DNA of 64,000 nucleotides from Lepas anatifera (lineage: Eukaryota > Arthropoda > Thecostraca > Lepadidae), in the NCBI GenBank assembly GCA_034440635.1, contig JAOTON010002267.1:776501-840500 (forward strand), read 5' to 3'. Of this stretch, positions 9,236-22,803 are shown piece by piece; position 1 is the first letter of the stretch; each line of letters opens with the position of its first letter. The notes beneath the pieces are model-generated. The model ran no database searches. It was not told the DNA's origin and saw only the letters and a program-made list of their open reading frames with translations. Both the position numbers and the translations under genes were made by a program.

Positions 9236-12200
9236 TCAGAATTCTGACAGTTTTTCCGGTCTCGTCGTGGTTGTCTGTTGTTGTCAGAAGCCGGTGACGA
9301 ACGAAGTAAGAAACGGCTTCTATTCTGACAGTTTTTCCGGTCTCGTCGTCGTTGTTGTCTGTTGTTGTTGTTGTTGTCTGTTCTGAGCGCTGGTATCAGA
9401 GACCTAAAACTTTTGTGGATAGAAGGCACTTCCAAATGAATAAGCACCACGGTTGTCAATTTTCAAAATTTTCAAAATTTTGCCCAGAATTTTGCATTAT
9501 GTGATTTTTAACTTTTATTTTTCTATTTTTTCCTAATTCATCTACAGTCTTCAAACTTGCACCCTTTTACACCAGGGAAATTTGTAGATCACACAAAAAG
9601 TTTGAAAGAAAAAGTTATAAATTTAAGGCTCTAAATTAGCTTTTAAACTTTGCACCCTAAATTTGGCATAAAACTCATAGTCTAAACTACAGGCTCGAAA
9701 TATCTGAAGCTACAGCAGTTCAGGTTCTGAGTCAAATACCAATTTAAAGGCCGGTTTGTGCAGTACTGCACAAACACAGAAACAAAGAAAAACGGAAATT
9801 TAAGGGTCCTTTTTGGCCCATTCTGCGAAGGTCTGCATTTTCCAAAATATCAGTCAAACCCTTATATCTTCCGATCTAATTAAGATAAATTAGTTCCCAT
9901 TTCAGATAATAAAAGAGAATAGCCTCCTTTATTATATATTTAGAGATAAAAACTTTCAGACTGAAACTTTTTATTTTAGAGGCAAAAATAAAATATAAGT
10001 TTTTAAAATTTTTATTCTCAGCCCCCTGGTTTCCAGACCGTGATAGCTACGGTATTGAACTTAACACGGCTGGATAGAAAACTTCGTTGCCGTCATTTTT
10101 CTCACTCATACCCCCCACTTATCTCTTACGGCTTCCGCGCTATCAGCCGTAAAATACATTTCAAGGTGGTAATTTTATCGGTTCATTTTTGCTTCACACC
10201 AGGATTTCGAATGGTTAATATAGATGGAAGTGGATGAAATTCGGCAAAAAGCTAGTTGAAAGACATATCTTGCCATCGCAACAGGTTGCATATCATAGCA
10301 ACAACAGTGTACCTTAAATTAAATGTAATACACAATGCTAGTAAGTTTTCCGCTCGAAACCTCACCCCGCCGTTCGGCCGTAGCGTGGCTGCGGGCGGCG
10401 CACTGGTAGCTGCTATGCGAGACAGATACCATAGCTATGTACGCATGCTATAGACCAGCGCGAATGCCCGGTGGTGGCAGGGTAGTCTGTCTCGTTTCGG
10501 CGCCTCTACTCGTGCGGCGGGCGCGTTGTCTATTAGATATGCATATCAGTCGGACGGCCGGGTGGCGGCCGTGCGGTAGGGTCCCGCTCGCTGCTGCGAC
10601 TTGCGACGAATAAAAAACAAAATGGTGGTCAGGAACTGGTTTGCTTGTTTGGTTTGTTGTGTTTTGTTGTTTCTTTATGTGTGTCCAAATCTTACTGTGT
10701 ATGTGTGTGATAGGTCCGGTAAAAGTGATGTGTCTTATGAGAGAGATAAGAGAGGCCCCACCACTTAAGCCTTCGGGCTTTTGCGTCAATCTATTTGTTA
10801 TACCTGTCATATTGTTTCCGTCCAATCAAAGTTTATCATCTGTCTATCTATCTACCCACTAGTTAATGCATCCTCTAACCATAGGTAGCACTGGCCAAAG
10901 GATCCACCGTTGCACACCATTTCTTTCCCAGCCGAATAAACCTCTTTGTGGTGATACCATGACACGTGACTCCTTGCACTCCCTGCTTAAATAAACTTAA
11001 TAAGCAGTGGCGGATCCAGGCCATTAGTATGGGGGTGGGGCTAAGGAGCTCGAGCATAGGCGGATCCAAGACATCAGTACCGGGGTGGGGCTAGTGAGTT
11101 TGAGCATAGGCGGATCCAGGACATCAGTACGGGGTGGGGCTAAGGAGCTCGAGCATAGGCGGATCCAGGACATCAGGAGCGGGTTGGAACTCGGGACCTC
11201 GAGCATAAGCGGATCCAGAACATCAATACGGGGGTGGGGCTAAGGAGCTCGAGCATAGGCGGATCCAGGACATCAGTAGGGGGTGGGGCTAAGGAGCTCC
11301 AGCATAGGCGGATCCAGGACATAAGTATGGGTGTGGGGCTAAGGAGCTCGAGCAGAGGCGGATCCAGGACATCAGTACGGGGGTGGGGCTAAGGAGCTCG
11401 AGCAGAGGCGGATCCAGGACATCAGTACGGGGGTGGGGCTAAGGGGCTCGAGTATAGGCGGATCCAGGACATCAGTGCGGGGGTGGGGCTCCGGAGCTCG
11501 AGTAAAGGCGGATCCAGGACATCAGTAGGGGGTGGGGCTAAGGAGCTCCAGCATAGGCGGATCCAGGACATAAGTATGGGTGTGGGGCTAAGGAGCTCGA
11601 GCAGAGGCGGATCCAGGACATCAGTACGGGGGTGGGGCTAAGGAGCTCGAGCAGAGGCGGATCCAGGACATCAGTACGGGGGTGTGGCTAAGGAGCTCGA
11701 GCATAAGCGGATCCAGGACATCAGTACGGGGGTGGTGTTAAGGAGCTCGAGCATAAGCGGATTCAGCTCATCAGTACGGGGGTGGGGCTCGGGAGCTCGA
11801 GCATAGGCGGATCCAGCACATCAGTAGGGGTGGGGGCTAAGGAGTTCAAGCATAGGCGGATCCAGGGCAGTACAGAGGTGGGGCTACGGAGTTTGAGCAT
11901 AGGCGGATCCAGGACATCAGGAGCGGGTTGGAACTCGGGACCTCGAGCATAAGCGGATCCAGAACATCAATACGGGGGTGGGGCTAAGGAGCTCGAGCAT
12001 AGGCGGATCCAGGACATCAGTAGGGGGTGGGGCTAAGGAGCTCCAGCATAGGCGGATCCAGGACATAAGTATGGGTGTGGGGCTAAGGAGCTCGAGCAGA
12101 GGCGGATCCAGGACATCAGTACGGGGGTGGGGCTAAGGAGCTCGAGCAGAGGCGGATCCAGGACATCAGTACGGGGGTGGGGCTAAGGGGCTCGAGTATA

Positions 12201-13569
12201 GGCGGATCCAGGACATCAGTGCGGGGGTGGGGCTCCGGAGCTCGAGTAAAGGCGGATCCAGGACATAAGTATGGGTGTGGGGCTAAGGAGCTCGAACAGA
12301 GGCGGATCCAGGACATCAGTACGGGGGGTGGGGCTAAGGGGCTCGAGTATAGGCGGATCAAGGACATCAGTACGGGGGTGGGGCTAAGGAGCTCGAGCAT
12401 AAGCGGATCCAGGACATCAGCACGGGGGTAGGGGCTAAAGAGTTCGAGCATAGGCGGATCCAGGATATCAGTACGAGGGTGGGGCTAAGGAGCTCGAGCA
12501 TAAGCGGAGCCAGGATATCAGTACGGGGGTAGAGGCTAAGGAGTTTGAGCATAGGCGGATCCAGCATATCGGTACGGGGATTGGGCTAAGGAGATCCAGC
12601 ATGGGCGGATCCAGGACATCTGTACGGAGGTGAGGCTAAGGAGCTCGAGCATAGGCGGATCCAGGACATCAGTATGGGTGTCCGGCTAAGGAGCTCGAGC
12701 AGAGGCGGATCCAGGACATCAGTACGGGGCTGGGGTAAGAGGCTCGAGTATAGGCGGATCAAAGACATCAGTACGGAGGTGGGGCTAAGGAGCTCGAGCA
12801 TAAGCGGATCCAGGACTTCAAAGGGGCTAAAGAGTTAAAACAGGTAGGGGCTAAAGAGTTAAAACATAAGCGGATCCAGGACATCAGTACGGGGGTGGGG
12901 CTAAGGAGCTCGAGCATAAGCGGATTCAGGACATCAGTACGTGGGTGGGGCTCGGGAGCTCGAGCATAGGCGGATCCAGGACATCAGTAGGGGTAGGGGC
13001 TAAGGAGTTCAAGCATAGGCGGATCCAGGGCAGTATAGAGGTGGGGCTACGGAGTTCGAGCATAGGCAGATCCAGGACATATGAAAGGGGGTGGGGTAAG
13101 GAGCTCGAGCATAGGCGGATCCAGGACATCAGTTCGGTGGTGGGGCTGAGGTCTCGAGCTGGGGCATAACTCGGTAACAAATAGGCTGAATTGGGTGAAA
13201 ATCTGCAGGCATAGGTGAAATACCGTCGGAAAACCCATCATATTTTATATTGTATCTCCTTTCTTCTCGTCATGCCCAGTCTTTGCTTAACAAAACAAAC
13301 ATTATGCGTGTTTATTTCTTTGATGATATGAACAGAGGGCAAGCGTGGTGCAGTATGCAGAGACATGCTAATTTAGGAGAACATGGGCCTAGACAGGGGA
13401 TTGAATGGAGCCATAATGAGAACACAAAACCTAAAACTCCAACATTGCGTTGTTATAAGTATTAAACTGCTGAAAAAAACTCGCCTGTCAATCGAACTGT
13501 TTGGCTAACGTACATTGTCACCGGCTTCTCCTGCGCCAGAGCGGCACCAGCCGAGGCCGCAGGCCGAGG
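9236..13569 (+). repeat. Array unit alpha1
   Basis: The order is: a hairpin cluster and (TTG)n (9236-9380); a conserved AT-rich block (about 9380-10250); an alpha-specific segment (10250-10990); a 52-bp satellite (11005-13155); and a closing block ending GCCGCAGGCCGAGG. From about 9378 onward it is almost base-for-base identical to alpha2 at an offset of 7,968-7,970. Open frames inside are not conserved proteins. Confidence 0.85.
11005..13155 (+). repeat. ~52-bp satellite array in alpha1
   Basis: The array has roughly 40 head-to-tail units containing GGCGGATCCAGGACATCAG and a GGAGCTCGAGCATA segment. The first unit begins CAGTGGCGGATCCAGG, a typical hAT inverted-end sequence, so the satellite probably grew from such an end. 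There is a higher-order internal duplication: the variant block containing GGTTGGAACTCGGGACC appears near 11175 and again near 11925. The unit length is not a multiple of three and the open frames are accidental. Confidence 0.9.
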
Positions 13570-14923
13570 TTGTTGTTGTCAGAAGCCGGTGACGAACGAA
13601 GTAAGAAACGGCTTCTATTCTGACAGTTTTTCCGGTCTCGTCGTCGTTGTTGTCTGTCAGAAGCCGGTGACGAACGAAGTAAGAAACGGCTTCTATTCTG
13701 ACAGTTTTTCCGGTCTCGTCGTGGTTGTCTGTTGTTGTTGTAGTTGTTGTTGTTGTTGTTGTTGTTGTCTGTTCTGAGCGCTGGTATCAGAGACCTAAAA
13801 CTTTTGGGGATAGAAGGCACTTCCAAATGAATCAGCACCACGGTTGTCAATTTTCAAAATTTTCAAAATTTTGCCCAGAATTATGCATTATGTGATTTTT
13901 AACTTTTATTTTTCTATTTTTTGCTAATTCATCTAGACTCTTCAAACTTGCACCCTTTTACATCAGGGAAATTTGTAGTTCACACAAAAAGTTGGAAAGA
14001 AAAAGCTTTAAATTTAGGGCTCTAAATTAGCTTTTAAACTTTGCACCCTAAATTTGGCATAAAACTCATGGTCTAAACTACAGGCTCGAAAGATCTGAAG
14101 CTACAGCAGTTCAGGTTCTGAGTCAAATATCAACTTAAAGGCCGGTTTGTGCAGTACTGCACAAACACAGAAACAAAACAAAAACGGAAATTTAAGGGTC
14201 CTTTTTGGCCCATTCCGTGAAGGTCTGCATTTCCCAAAATATCATTCAAACCCTTATATCTTCCGATCTAATTGATAAAAATTAGTTCCCATTTCAGATA
14301 ATAAAAGAGAATAGCCTCTTTTATTATATATTTAGAGATAAAAACTTTCAGACTGAAACTTTTTATTTTATAGGCAAAAATAAAATATAAGTTTTTAAAA
14401 TTTTTATTCTCAGCCCCCTGGTTTCCAGACCATGATAGCTACGGTATTGAACTTAACACGGCTGGATAGAAAACTTTGTTGCCGTCATTTTTCTCACTCA
14501 TACCCCCCACTCATCTCTTACGGCTTCCGCGCTATAAGCCGTAAAATGCATTTCACAGTGGTAATTTTATCAGTTCATTTTTGCTTCACACCGGGGTTTA
14601 GGGTGGTTAGAGTCATTGGAGGGAAATGAAATTTTGCATGCAGCTAGGTAAGAGACATATGTCGACATTCCATCTGCATATATATCAATGAAACACCAAG
14701 TTACCTTTACTAACATGCCGTTTCTCCACGCATCGTTGTAGCAAATCACCACGCGTCACCCCTGCGTCCACGTCGCGGCAACGCCGGCGATCGGCGCGGC
14801 CGTTTCTGTTTATTTATGGTCTGGTAAAAAAGTACCCAACACTACCCATAATGCATCACAAGTAATTAGAGTACCGTAAAAGTCTGAGTTTACAATAAGA
14901 GTATTATGTTTCTGTTTTTGGAC

Positions 14924-15344
14924 CATGGGTGGATCCAGGGAATAAGTAGGCTAGGTGCCCCCCCAACCCTTCTCCCCCCATCCCCTCCCCCAACCCCCAA
15001 TCGACCATCGGCGCCCTCTGAAATTGTAAAGACACGCCTCTCAAGGTCGATGACGCTCCCTGAAATGTCGCTTCCCATACGCGGATCCAGGATTGCCTAT
15101 CGGGGGCGACGTGGAAGGGGAAACTTCCTGGTGGGCGCTATCTACACCAGGGACGCCACTTTTGGCAGGAAAAACCTATCAAATAGGCGCTAAAACCTAT
15201 CAGTAGACCCCGATACCTGCATCTCGGGGAAAACGACATTTCAGGGGGTGCCATCGAACTTTCCAGGGGTTTCCGGGACAATTTCAGGGGGCGCTAAGAT
15301 TTTATGGGGGGCACCTGTCCCCTTTCCCCTTGGATCTGCCTATG
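14924..15344. mobile_element. hAT-like MITE in beta1
   Basis: The left end is CATGGGTGGATCCAGGG. The right end is CCTTGGATCTGCCTATG, whose reverse complement matches the left with a few differences. An internal GCGGATCCAGGATTGCC near 15081 suggests a second nested end. No clear target duplication is visible. Copies occupy the same place in beta2 and beta3. Confidence 0.5.
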
Positions 15345-15379
15345 TCGTTTCGGGGGCGGGGGGGCACGGAGGTGGGGCG

Positions 15380-16912
15380 TTACTGGTGTGGGGGTAAGGA
15401 GATCGAGCATAAGCGGATCCAGGACATCAGCATGGGGGTAAGGGCTAAAGAGTTCGAGCATAGGCGGACCCAGGACATCAGTACGAGGGTCGGGCTAGGG
15501 AGTTAGAGCATAGGCGGATCCAGGACATCGGTACGAGGGTCGGGCTAGGGAGTTAGAGCATAGGCGGATCCAGGACATCGGTACGAGGGTCGGGCTAGGG
15601 AGTTAGAGCATAGGCGGATCCAGGACATTAGTACGGGGATGGGGCTAAGCAGCTGAGCATTAGCGGAATCAGGACATCAGTACGGGGTGAGACTCAGGAG
15701 TTCCAGCATAGGCGGATCCAGGACATCAGTAGGGGGTAGGGGCTACGGAGTTCGAGCATAGGCGGATCCAGGATATTAGTACGGGGATGGGGCTAAGGAG
15801 CTCGAGCAGAGGCGGATCTAGGACATCAGTACGGCGGTGGGGCTAAGAAGCTCGAGCATAAGCGGATTCAGCTGATCAGTACGGGGGTGGGGCTCGGGAG
15901 CTCGAGCATAGTCGGATCCAGGACATCAGTAGGGGGTGGGGGCTAAGTAGTTCGAGCATAGGCGGATCCAGGGCAGTACAGAGGTGGGGCTACGAAGTTC
16001 GAGCACAGGCGGATCCAGGACATCAGTAAGGGGGTGGGGTAAGGAGCTCGAGCATAGGCGGATCCAGGACATCAGTATGGGTGTGGGGCTAAGGAGCTCG
16101 AGCAGAGGCGGATCCAGGGCATCAGTACGGGGGGTGGGGCTAAGGGGTTCGAGTATAGGCGGATAAAGGACATCAGTACAGAGGTGGGGCTAAGGAGCTC
16201 AAGCATAGGCGGATCCAGGACATCAGTACGGGGGTGGGGCTAAGGAGCTCGAGCATAAGCGGAGCCAGGATATCAATACGGGGTTAGAGGCTAAGGGGTT
16301 TGAGCATAGGCGGATCCAGCATATCGGTACGGGGATGGGGCTAGGAGATCCAGCATAGGCGGATCCAGGACATCTGTACGGAGATGGGGCTAAGGAGCTC
16401 GAGCATAGGCGGATCCAGGACATCAGTATGGGTGTCGGGCTAAGGAGCTCGAGCAGAGGCGGATCCAGGACATCAGTACGGGGCCGGGGCTAAGAGGCTC
16501 GAGTATAGGCGGATCAAAGACATCAGTACGGGGGTGGGGCTAAGGAGCTCGAGCATAAGCGGATCCAGGACATCAAGAGGCTAAAGAGTTAAAACAGGTA
16601 GGGGCTAAAGAGTTAAAACATAAGCGGATCAAGGACATCAGTACGGGAGTGGGGCTAAGGAGCTCGAGCATAAGCGGATTCAGGACATCAGTACGTGGGT
16701 GGGGCTCGGGAGCTCGAGCATAGGCAGATCCAGGACATCATTAGGGGTAGGGGCTAAGGAGTTCAAGCATAAGCGGGTCCAGGGCAGTATCGAGGTGGGG
16801 CTACGGAGTTCGAGCATAGGCAGATCCAGGACATATGTAAGGGGTTGGGGTAAGGAGCTCGAGCATAGGCGGATCCAGGACATCAGTTTGGTGGTGGGGC
16901 TGAGGTCTCGAG
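15380..16912 (+). repeat. ~52-bp satellite array in beta1
   Basis: It has the same GGCGGATCCAGGACATCAG-type unit as alpha1 but fewer copies and a different order of variants. Confidence 0.88.
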
Positions 16913-17323
16913 CTGGGGCATAACTCGGTAACAAATAGGCTGAATTTGGTGAAAATCTGCAGGTATGGGTGAAATACCGTCGGAAAACCCATCATATTTT
17001 ATATTGTATCTCCTTTCTTCTCCTCATGCCCAGTCTTTGCTTAACAAAACAAACATTATGCGTGTGTTTATTTATTTGATGATATGAACAGAGGGCAAGC
17101 GTGGTGCAGTATGCAGAGACATGCTAATTTAGGAAAACATGGGCCTAGACAGGGGATTGAATGGAGCCATAATGAGCACACAAAACCTAAAACTCCAACA
17201 TTGCGTTGTTATAAGTATCAAACTGCTGAAAAAACTCGCCTGTCAATCGAACTGTTTGGCTAACGTACATTGTCACCGGCTTCTCCTGCGCCAGAGCGGC
17301 ACCTGCCGAGGCCGCAGGCCGAG

Positions 17324-20300
17324 TGTTGTTGTTGTTGTTGTTGTCTGTTCTGAGCGCTGGTATCAGAGACCTAAAACTTTTGTGGATAGAAGGCACTTCC
17401 AAATGAATAAGCACCACGGTTGTCAATTTTCAAAATTTTCAAAATTTTGCCCAGAATTTTGCATTATGTGATTTTTAACTTTTATTTTTCTATTTTTTCC
17501 TAATTCATCTACAGTCTTCAAACTTGCACCCTTTTACACCAGGGAAATTTGTAGATCACACAAAAAGTTTGAAAGAAAAAGTTATAAATTTAAGGCTCTA
17601 AATTAGCTTTTAAACTTTGCACCCTAAATTTGGCATAAAACTCATAGTCTAAACTACAGGCTCGAAATATCTGAAGCTACAGCAGTTCAGGTTCTGAGTC
17701 AAATACCAATTTAAAGGCCGGTTTGTGCAGTACTGCACAAACACAGAAACAAAAAAAAAACGGAAATTTAAGGGTCCTTTTTGGCCCATTCTGCGAAGGT
17801 CTGCATTTTCCAAAATATCAGTCAAACCCTTATATCTTCCGATCTAATTAAGATAAATTAGTTCCCATTTCAGATAATAAAAGAGAATAGCCTCCTTTAT
17901 TATATATTTAGAGATAAAAACTTTCAGACTGAAACTTTTTATTTTAGAGGCAAAAATAAAATATAAGTTTTTAAAATTTTTATTCTCAGCCCCCTGGTTT
18001 CCAGACCGTGATAGCTACGGTATTGAACTTAACACGGCTGGATAGAAAACTTCGTTGCCGTCATTTTTCTCACTCATACCCCCCACTTATCTCTTACGGC
18101 TTCCGCGCTATCAGCCGTAAAATACATTTCAAGGTGGTAATTTTATCGGTTCATTTTTGCTTCACACCAGGATTTCGAATGGTTAATATAGATGGAAGTG
18201 GATGAAATTCGGCAAAAAGCTAGTTGAAAGACATATCTTGCCATCGCAACAGGTTGCATATCATAGCAACAACAGTGTACCTTAAATTAAATGTAATACA
18301 CAATGCTAGTAAGTTTTCCGCTCGAAACCTCACCCCGCCGTTCGGCCGTAGCGTGGCTGCGGGCGGCGCACTGGTAGCTGCTATGCGAGACAGATACCAT
18401 AGCTATGTACGCATGCTATAGACCAGCGCGAATGCCCGGTGGTGGCAGGGTAGTCTGTCTCGTTTCGGCGCCTCTACTCGTGCGGCGGGCGCGTTGTCTA
18501 TTAGATATGCATATCAGTCGGACGGCCGGGTGGCGGCCGTGCGGTAGGGTCCCGCTCGCTGCTGCGACTTGCGACGAATAAAAAACAAAATGGTGGTCAG
18601 GAACTGGTTTGCTTGTTTGGTTTGTTGTGTTTTGTTGTTTCTTTATGTGTGTCCAAATCTTACTGTGTATGTGTGTGATAGGTCCGGTAAAAGTGATGTG
18701 TCTTATGAGAGAGATAAGAGAGGCCCCACCACTTAAGCCTTCGGGCTTTTGCGTCAATCTATTTGTTATACCTGTCATATTGTTTCCGTCCAATAAAAGT
18801 TTATCATCTGTCTATCTATCTACCCACTAGTTAATGCATCCTCTAACCATAGGTAGCACTGGCCAAAGGATCCACCGTTGCACACCATTTCTTTCCCAGC
18901 CGAATAAACCTCTTTGTGGTGATACCATGACACGTGACTCCTTGCACTCCCTGCTTAAATAAACTTAATAAGCAGTGGCGGATCCAGGCCATTAGTATGG
19001 GGGTGGGGCTAAGGAGCTCGAGCATAGGCGGATCCAAGACATCAGTACCGGGGTGGGGCTAGTGAGTTTGAGCATAGGCGGATCCAGGACATCAGTACGG
19101 GGTGGGGCTAAGGAGCTCGAGCATAGGCGGATCCAGGACATCAGGAGCGGGTTGGAACTCGGGACCTCGAGCATAAGCGGATCCAGAACATCAATACGGG
19201 GGTGGGGCTAAGGAGCTCGAGCATAGGCGGATCCAGGACATCAGTAGGGGGTGGGGCTAAGGAGCTCCAGCATAGGCGGATCCAGGACATAAGTATGGGT
19301 GTGGGGCTAAGGAGCTCGAGCAGAGGCGGATCCAGGACATCAGTACGGGGGTGGGGCTAAGGAGCTCGAGCAGAGGCGGATCCAGGACATCAGTACGGGG
19401 GTGGGGCTAAGGGGCTCGAGTATAGGCGGATCCAGGACATCAGTGCGGGGGTGGGGCTCCGGAGCTCGAGTAAAGGCGGATCCAGGACATCAGTAGGGGG
19501 TGGGGCTAAGGAGCTCCAGCATAGGCGGATCCAGGACATAAGTATGGGTGTGGGGCTAAGGAGCTCGAGCAGAGGCGGATCCAGGACATCAGTACGGGGG
19601 TGGGGCTAAGGAGCTCGAGCAGAGGCGGATCCAGGACATCAGTACGGGGGGTGTGGCTAAGGAGCTCGAGCATAAGCGGATCCAGGACATCAGTACGGGG
19701 GTGGTGTTAAGGAGCTCGAGCATAAGCGGATTCAGCTCATCAGTACGGGGGTGGGGCTCGGGAGCTCGAGCATAGGCGGATCCAGCACATCAGTAGGGGG
19801 TGGGGGCTAAGGAGTTCAAGCATAGGCGGATCCAGGGCAGTACAGAGGTGGGGCTACGGAGTTTGAGCATAGGCGGATCCAGGACATCAGGAGCGGGTTG
19901 GAACTCGGGACCTCGAGCATAAGCGGATCCAGAACATCAATACGGGGGTGGGGCTAAGGAGCTCGAGCATAGGCGGATCCAGGACATCAGTAGGGGGTGG
20001 GGCTAAGGAGCTCCAGCATAGGCGGATCCAGGACATAAGTATGGGTGTGGGGCTAAGGAGCTCGAGCAGAGGCGGATCCAGGACATCAGTACGGGGGTGG
20101 GGCTAAGGAGCTCGAGCAGAGGCGGATCCAGGACATCAGTACGGGGGTGGGGCTAAGGGGCTCGAGTATAGGCGGATCCAGGACATCAGTGCGGGGGTGG
20201 GGCTCCGGAGCTCGAGTAAAGGCGGATCCAGGACATAAGTATGGGTGTGGGGCTAAGGAGCTCGAACAGAGGCGGATCCAGGACATCAGTACGGGGGTGG

Positions 20301-21538
20301 GGCTAAGGGGCTCGAGTATAGGCGGATCAAGGACATCAGTACGGGGGTGGGGCTAAGGAGCTCGAGCATAAGCGGATCCAGGACATCAGCACGGGGGTAG
20401 GGGCTAAAGAGTTCGAGCATAGGCGGATCCAGGATATCAGTACGAGGGTGGGGCTAAGGAGCTCGAGCATAAGCGGAGCCAGGATATCAGTACGGGGGTA
20501 GAGGCTAAGGAGTTTGAGCATAGGCGGATCCAGCATATCGGTACGGGGATTGGGCTAAGGAGATCCAGCATGGGCGGATCCAGGACATCTGTACGGAGGT
20601 GAGGCTAAGGAGCTCGAGCATAGGCGGATCCAGGACATCAGTATGGGTGTCCGGCTAAGGAGCTCGAGCAGAGGCGGATCCAGGACATCAGTACGGGGCT
20701 GGGGTAAGAGGCTCGAGTATAGGCGGATCAAAGACATCAGTACGGAGGTGGGGCTAAGGAGCTCGAGCATAAGCGGATCCAGGACTTCAAAGGGGCTAAA
20801 GAGTTAAAACAGGTAGGGGCTAAAGAGTTAAAACATAAGCGGATCCAGGACATCAGTACGGGGGTGGGGCTAAGGAGCTCGAGCATAAGCGGATTCAGGA
20901 CATCAGTACGTGGGTGGGGCTCGGGAGCTCGAGCATAGGCGGATCCAGGACATCAGTAGGGGTAGGGGCTAAGGAGTTCAAGCATAGGCGGATCCAGGGC
21001 AGTATAGAGGTGGGGCTACGGAGTTCGAGCATAGGCAGATCCAGGACATATGAAAGGGGGTGGGGTAAGGAGCTCGAGCATAGGCGGATCCAGGACATCA
21101 GTTCGGTGGTGGGGCTGAGGTCTCGAGCTGGGGCATAACTCGGTAACAAATAGGCTGAATTGGGTGAAAATCTGCAGGCATAGGTGAAATACCGTCGGAA
21201 AACCCATCATATTTTATATTGTATCTCCTTTCTTCTCGTCATGCCCAGTCTTTGCTTAACAAAACAAACATTATGCGTGTTTATTTCTTTGATGATATGA
21301 ACAGAGGGCAAGCGTGGTGCAGTATGCAGAGACATGCTAATTTAGGAGAACATGGGCCTAGACAGGGGATTGAATGGAGCCATAATGAGAACACAAAACC
21401 TAAAACTCCAACATTGCGTTGTTATAAGTATTAAACTGCTGAAAAAAACTCGCCTGTCAATCGAACTGTTTGGCTAACGTACATTGTCACCGGCTTCTCC
21501 TGCGCCAGAGCGGCACCAGCCGAGGCCGCAGGCCGAGG
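17324..21538 (+). repeat. Array unit alpha2
   Basis: It is nearly identical to alpha1 from 17346 to 21538. The visible differences are a few single-base changes and homopolymer length changes, such as CAATCAAAG versus CAATAAAAG near 18793 and an extra G near 19647. It lacks most of the opening hairpin cluster found in alpha1. This points to a very recent duplication or active homogenisation. Confidence 0.85.
18973..21124 (+). repeat. ~52-bp satellite array in alpha2
   Basis: It reproduces the order of variant units seen in alpha1, including the internal higher-order duplication. Confidence 0.9.
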
Positions 21539-21611
21539 TCAGAAGCCGGTGACGAACGAAGTAAGAAACGGCTTCTATTCTGACAGTTTTCCGGTCTCGT
21601 CGTGGTTGTCT

Positions 21612-21648
<37 letters not shown>

Positions 21649-22803
21649 CTGTTCTGAGCGCTGGTATCAGAGACCTAAAACTTTTGTGGATAGAAGGCAC
21701 TTCCAAATGAATAAGCACCACGGTTGTCAATTTTCAAAATTTTCAAAATTTTGCCCAGAATTTTGCATTATGTGATTTTTAACTTTTATTTTTCTATTTT
21801 TTGCAAATTCATCTAGACTCTTCAAACTTGCACCCTTTTACATCAGGGAAATTTGTAGTTCACACAAAAAGTTGGTAAGAAAAAGCTTTAAATTTAAGGC
21901 TCTAAATTAGCTTTTAAACTTTGCACCCTAAATTTGGCATAAAACTCATGGTCTTAACTACAGGCTCGAAATATCTGAAGCTACAGCAGTTCAGGTTCTG
22001 AGTCAAATATCAACTTAAAGGCCGGTTTGTGCAGTACTGCACAAACACAGAAACAAAACAAAAACGGAAATTTAAGGGTCCTTTTTGGCCCATTCCGTGA
22101 AGGTCTGCATTTCCCAAAATATCATTCAAACCCTTATATCTTCCGATCTAATTGATAAAAATTAGTTCCCATTTCAGATAATAAGAGAGAATAGCCTCCT
22201 TTATTATATATTTAGAGATAAAAACTTTCAGGCTGAAACTTTTTATTTTATAGGCAAAAATAAAATATAAGTTTTTAAAATTTTTATTCTCAGCCCCCTG
22301 GTTTCCAGACCATGATAGCTACGGTATTGAACTTAACACGGCTGGATAGAAAACTTCGTTGCCGTCATTTTTCTCACTGATACCCCCCACTTATCTCTTA
22401 CGGCTTCCGCGCTATAAGCCGTAAAATGCATTTCAAAGTGGTAATTTTATCAGTTCATTTTTGCTTCACACCGGGGTTTAGGGTGGTTAGAGTCATTGGA
22501 GGGAAATGAAATTTTGCATGCAGCTAGGTAAGAGACATATGTCGACATTCCATCTGCATATATATCAATGAAACACCAAGTTACCTTTACTAACATGCCG
22601 TTCCTCCACGCATCGTTGTAGCAAATCACCACGCGTCACCCCTGCGTCCACGCCGCGGCAACGCCGGCGATCGGCGCGGCCGTTTCTGTTTATTTATGGT
22701 CTGGTAAAAAAGTACCCAACACTACCCATAATGCATCACAAGTAATTAGAGTACCGTAAAAGTCTGAGTTTACAACAAGAGTATTATGTTTCTGTTTTTG
22801 GAC

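Larger units (their letters stand above)
13570..17323 (+). repeat. Array unit beta1
   Basis: It shares the opening hairpins and (TTG)n, the conserved block, the satellite and the closing block with alpha. In place of the alpha-specific segment it carries a beta-specific segment with a hAT-like MITE (14924-15344). It is homologous to beta2 and beta3. Confidence 0.85.

Noticed and set aside
7606..9380. Hammerhead ribozyme in the hairpin cassettes
   Set aside because: I looked for the CUGAUGA and GAAA core arranged around a GUC site and did not find it.
10448..10825. Minus-strand frame of 125 residues, duplicated at 18416
   Set aside because: Its two copies are identical only because alpha1 and alpha2 are near-identical; no protein family was recognised and no selection can be judged.
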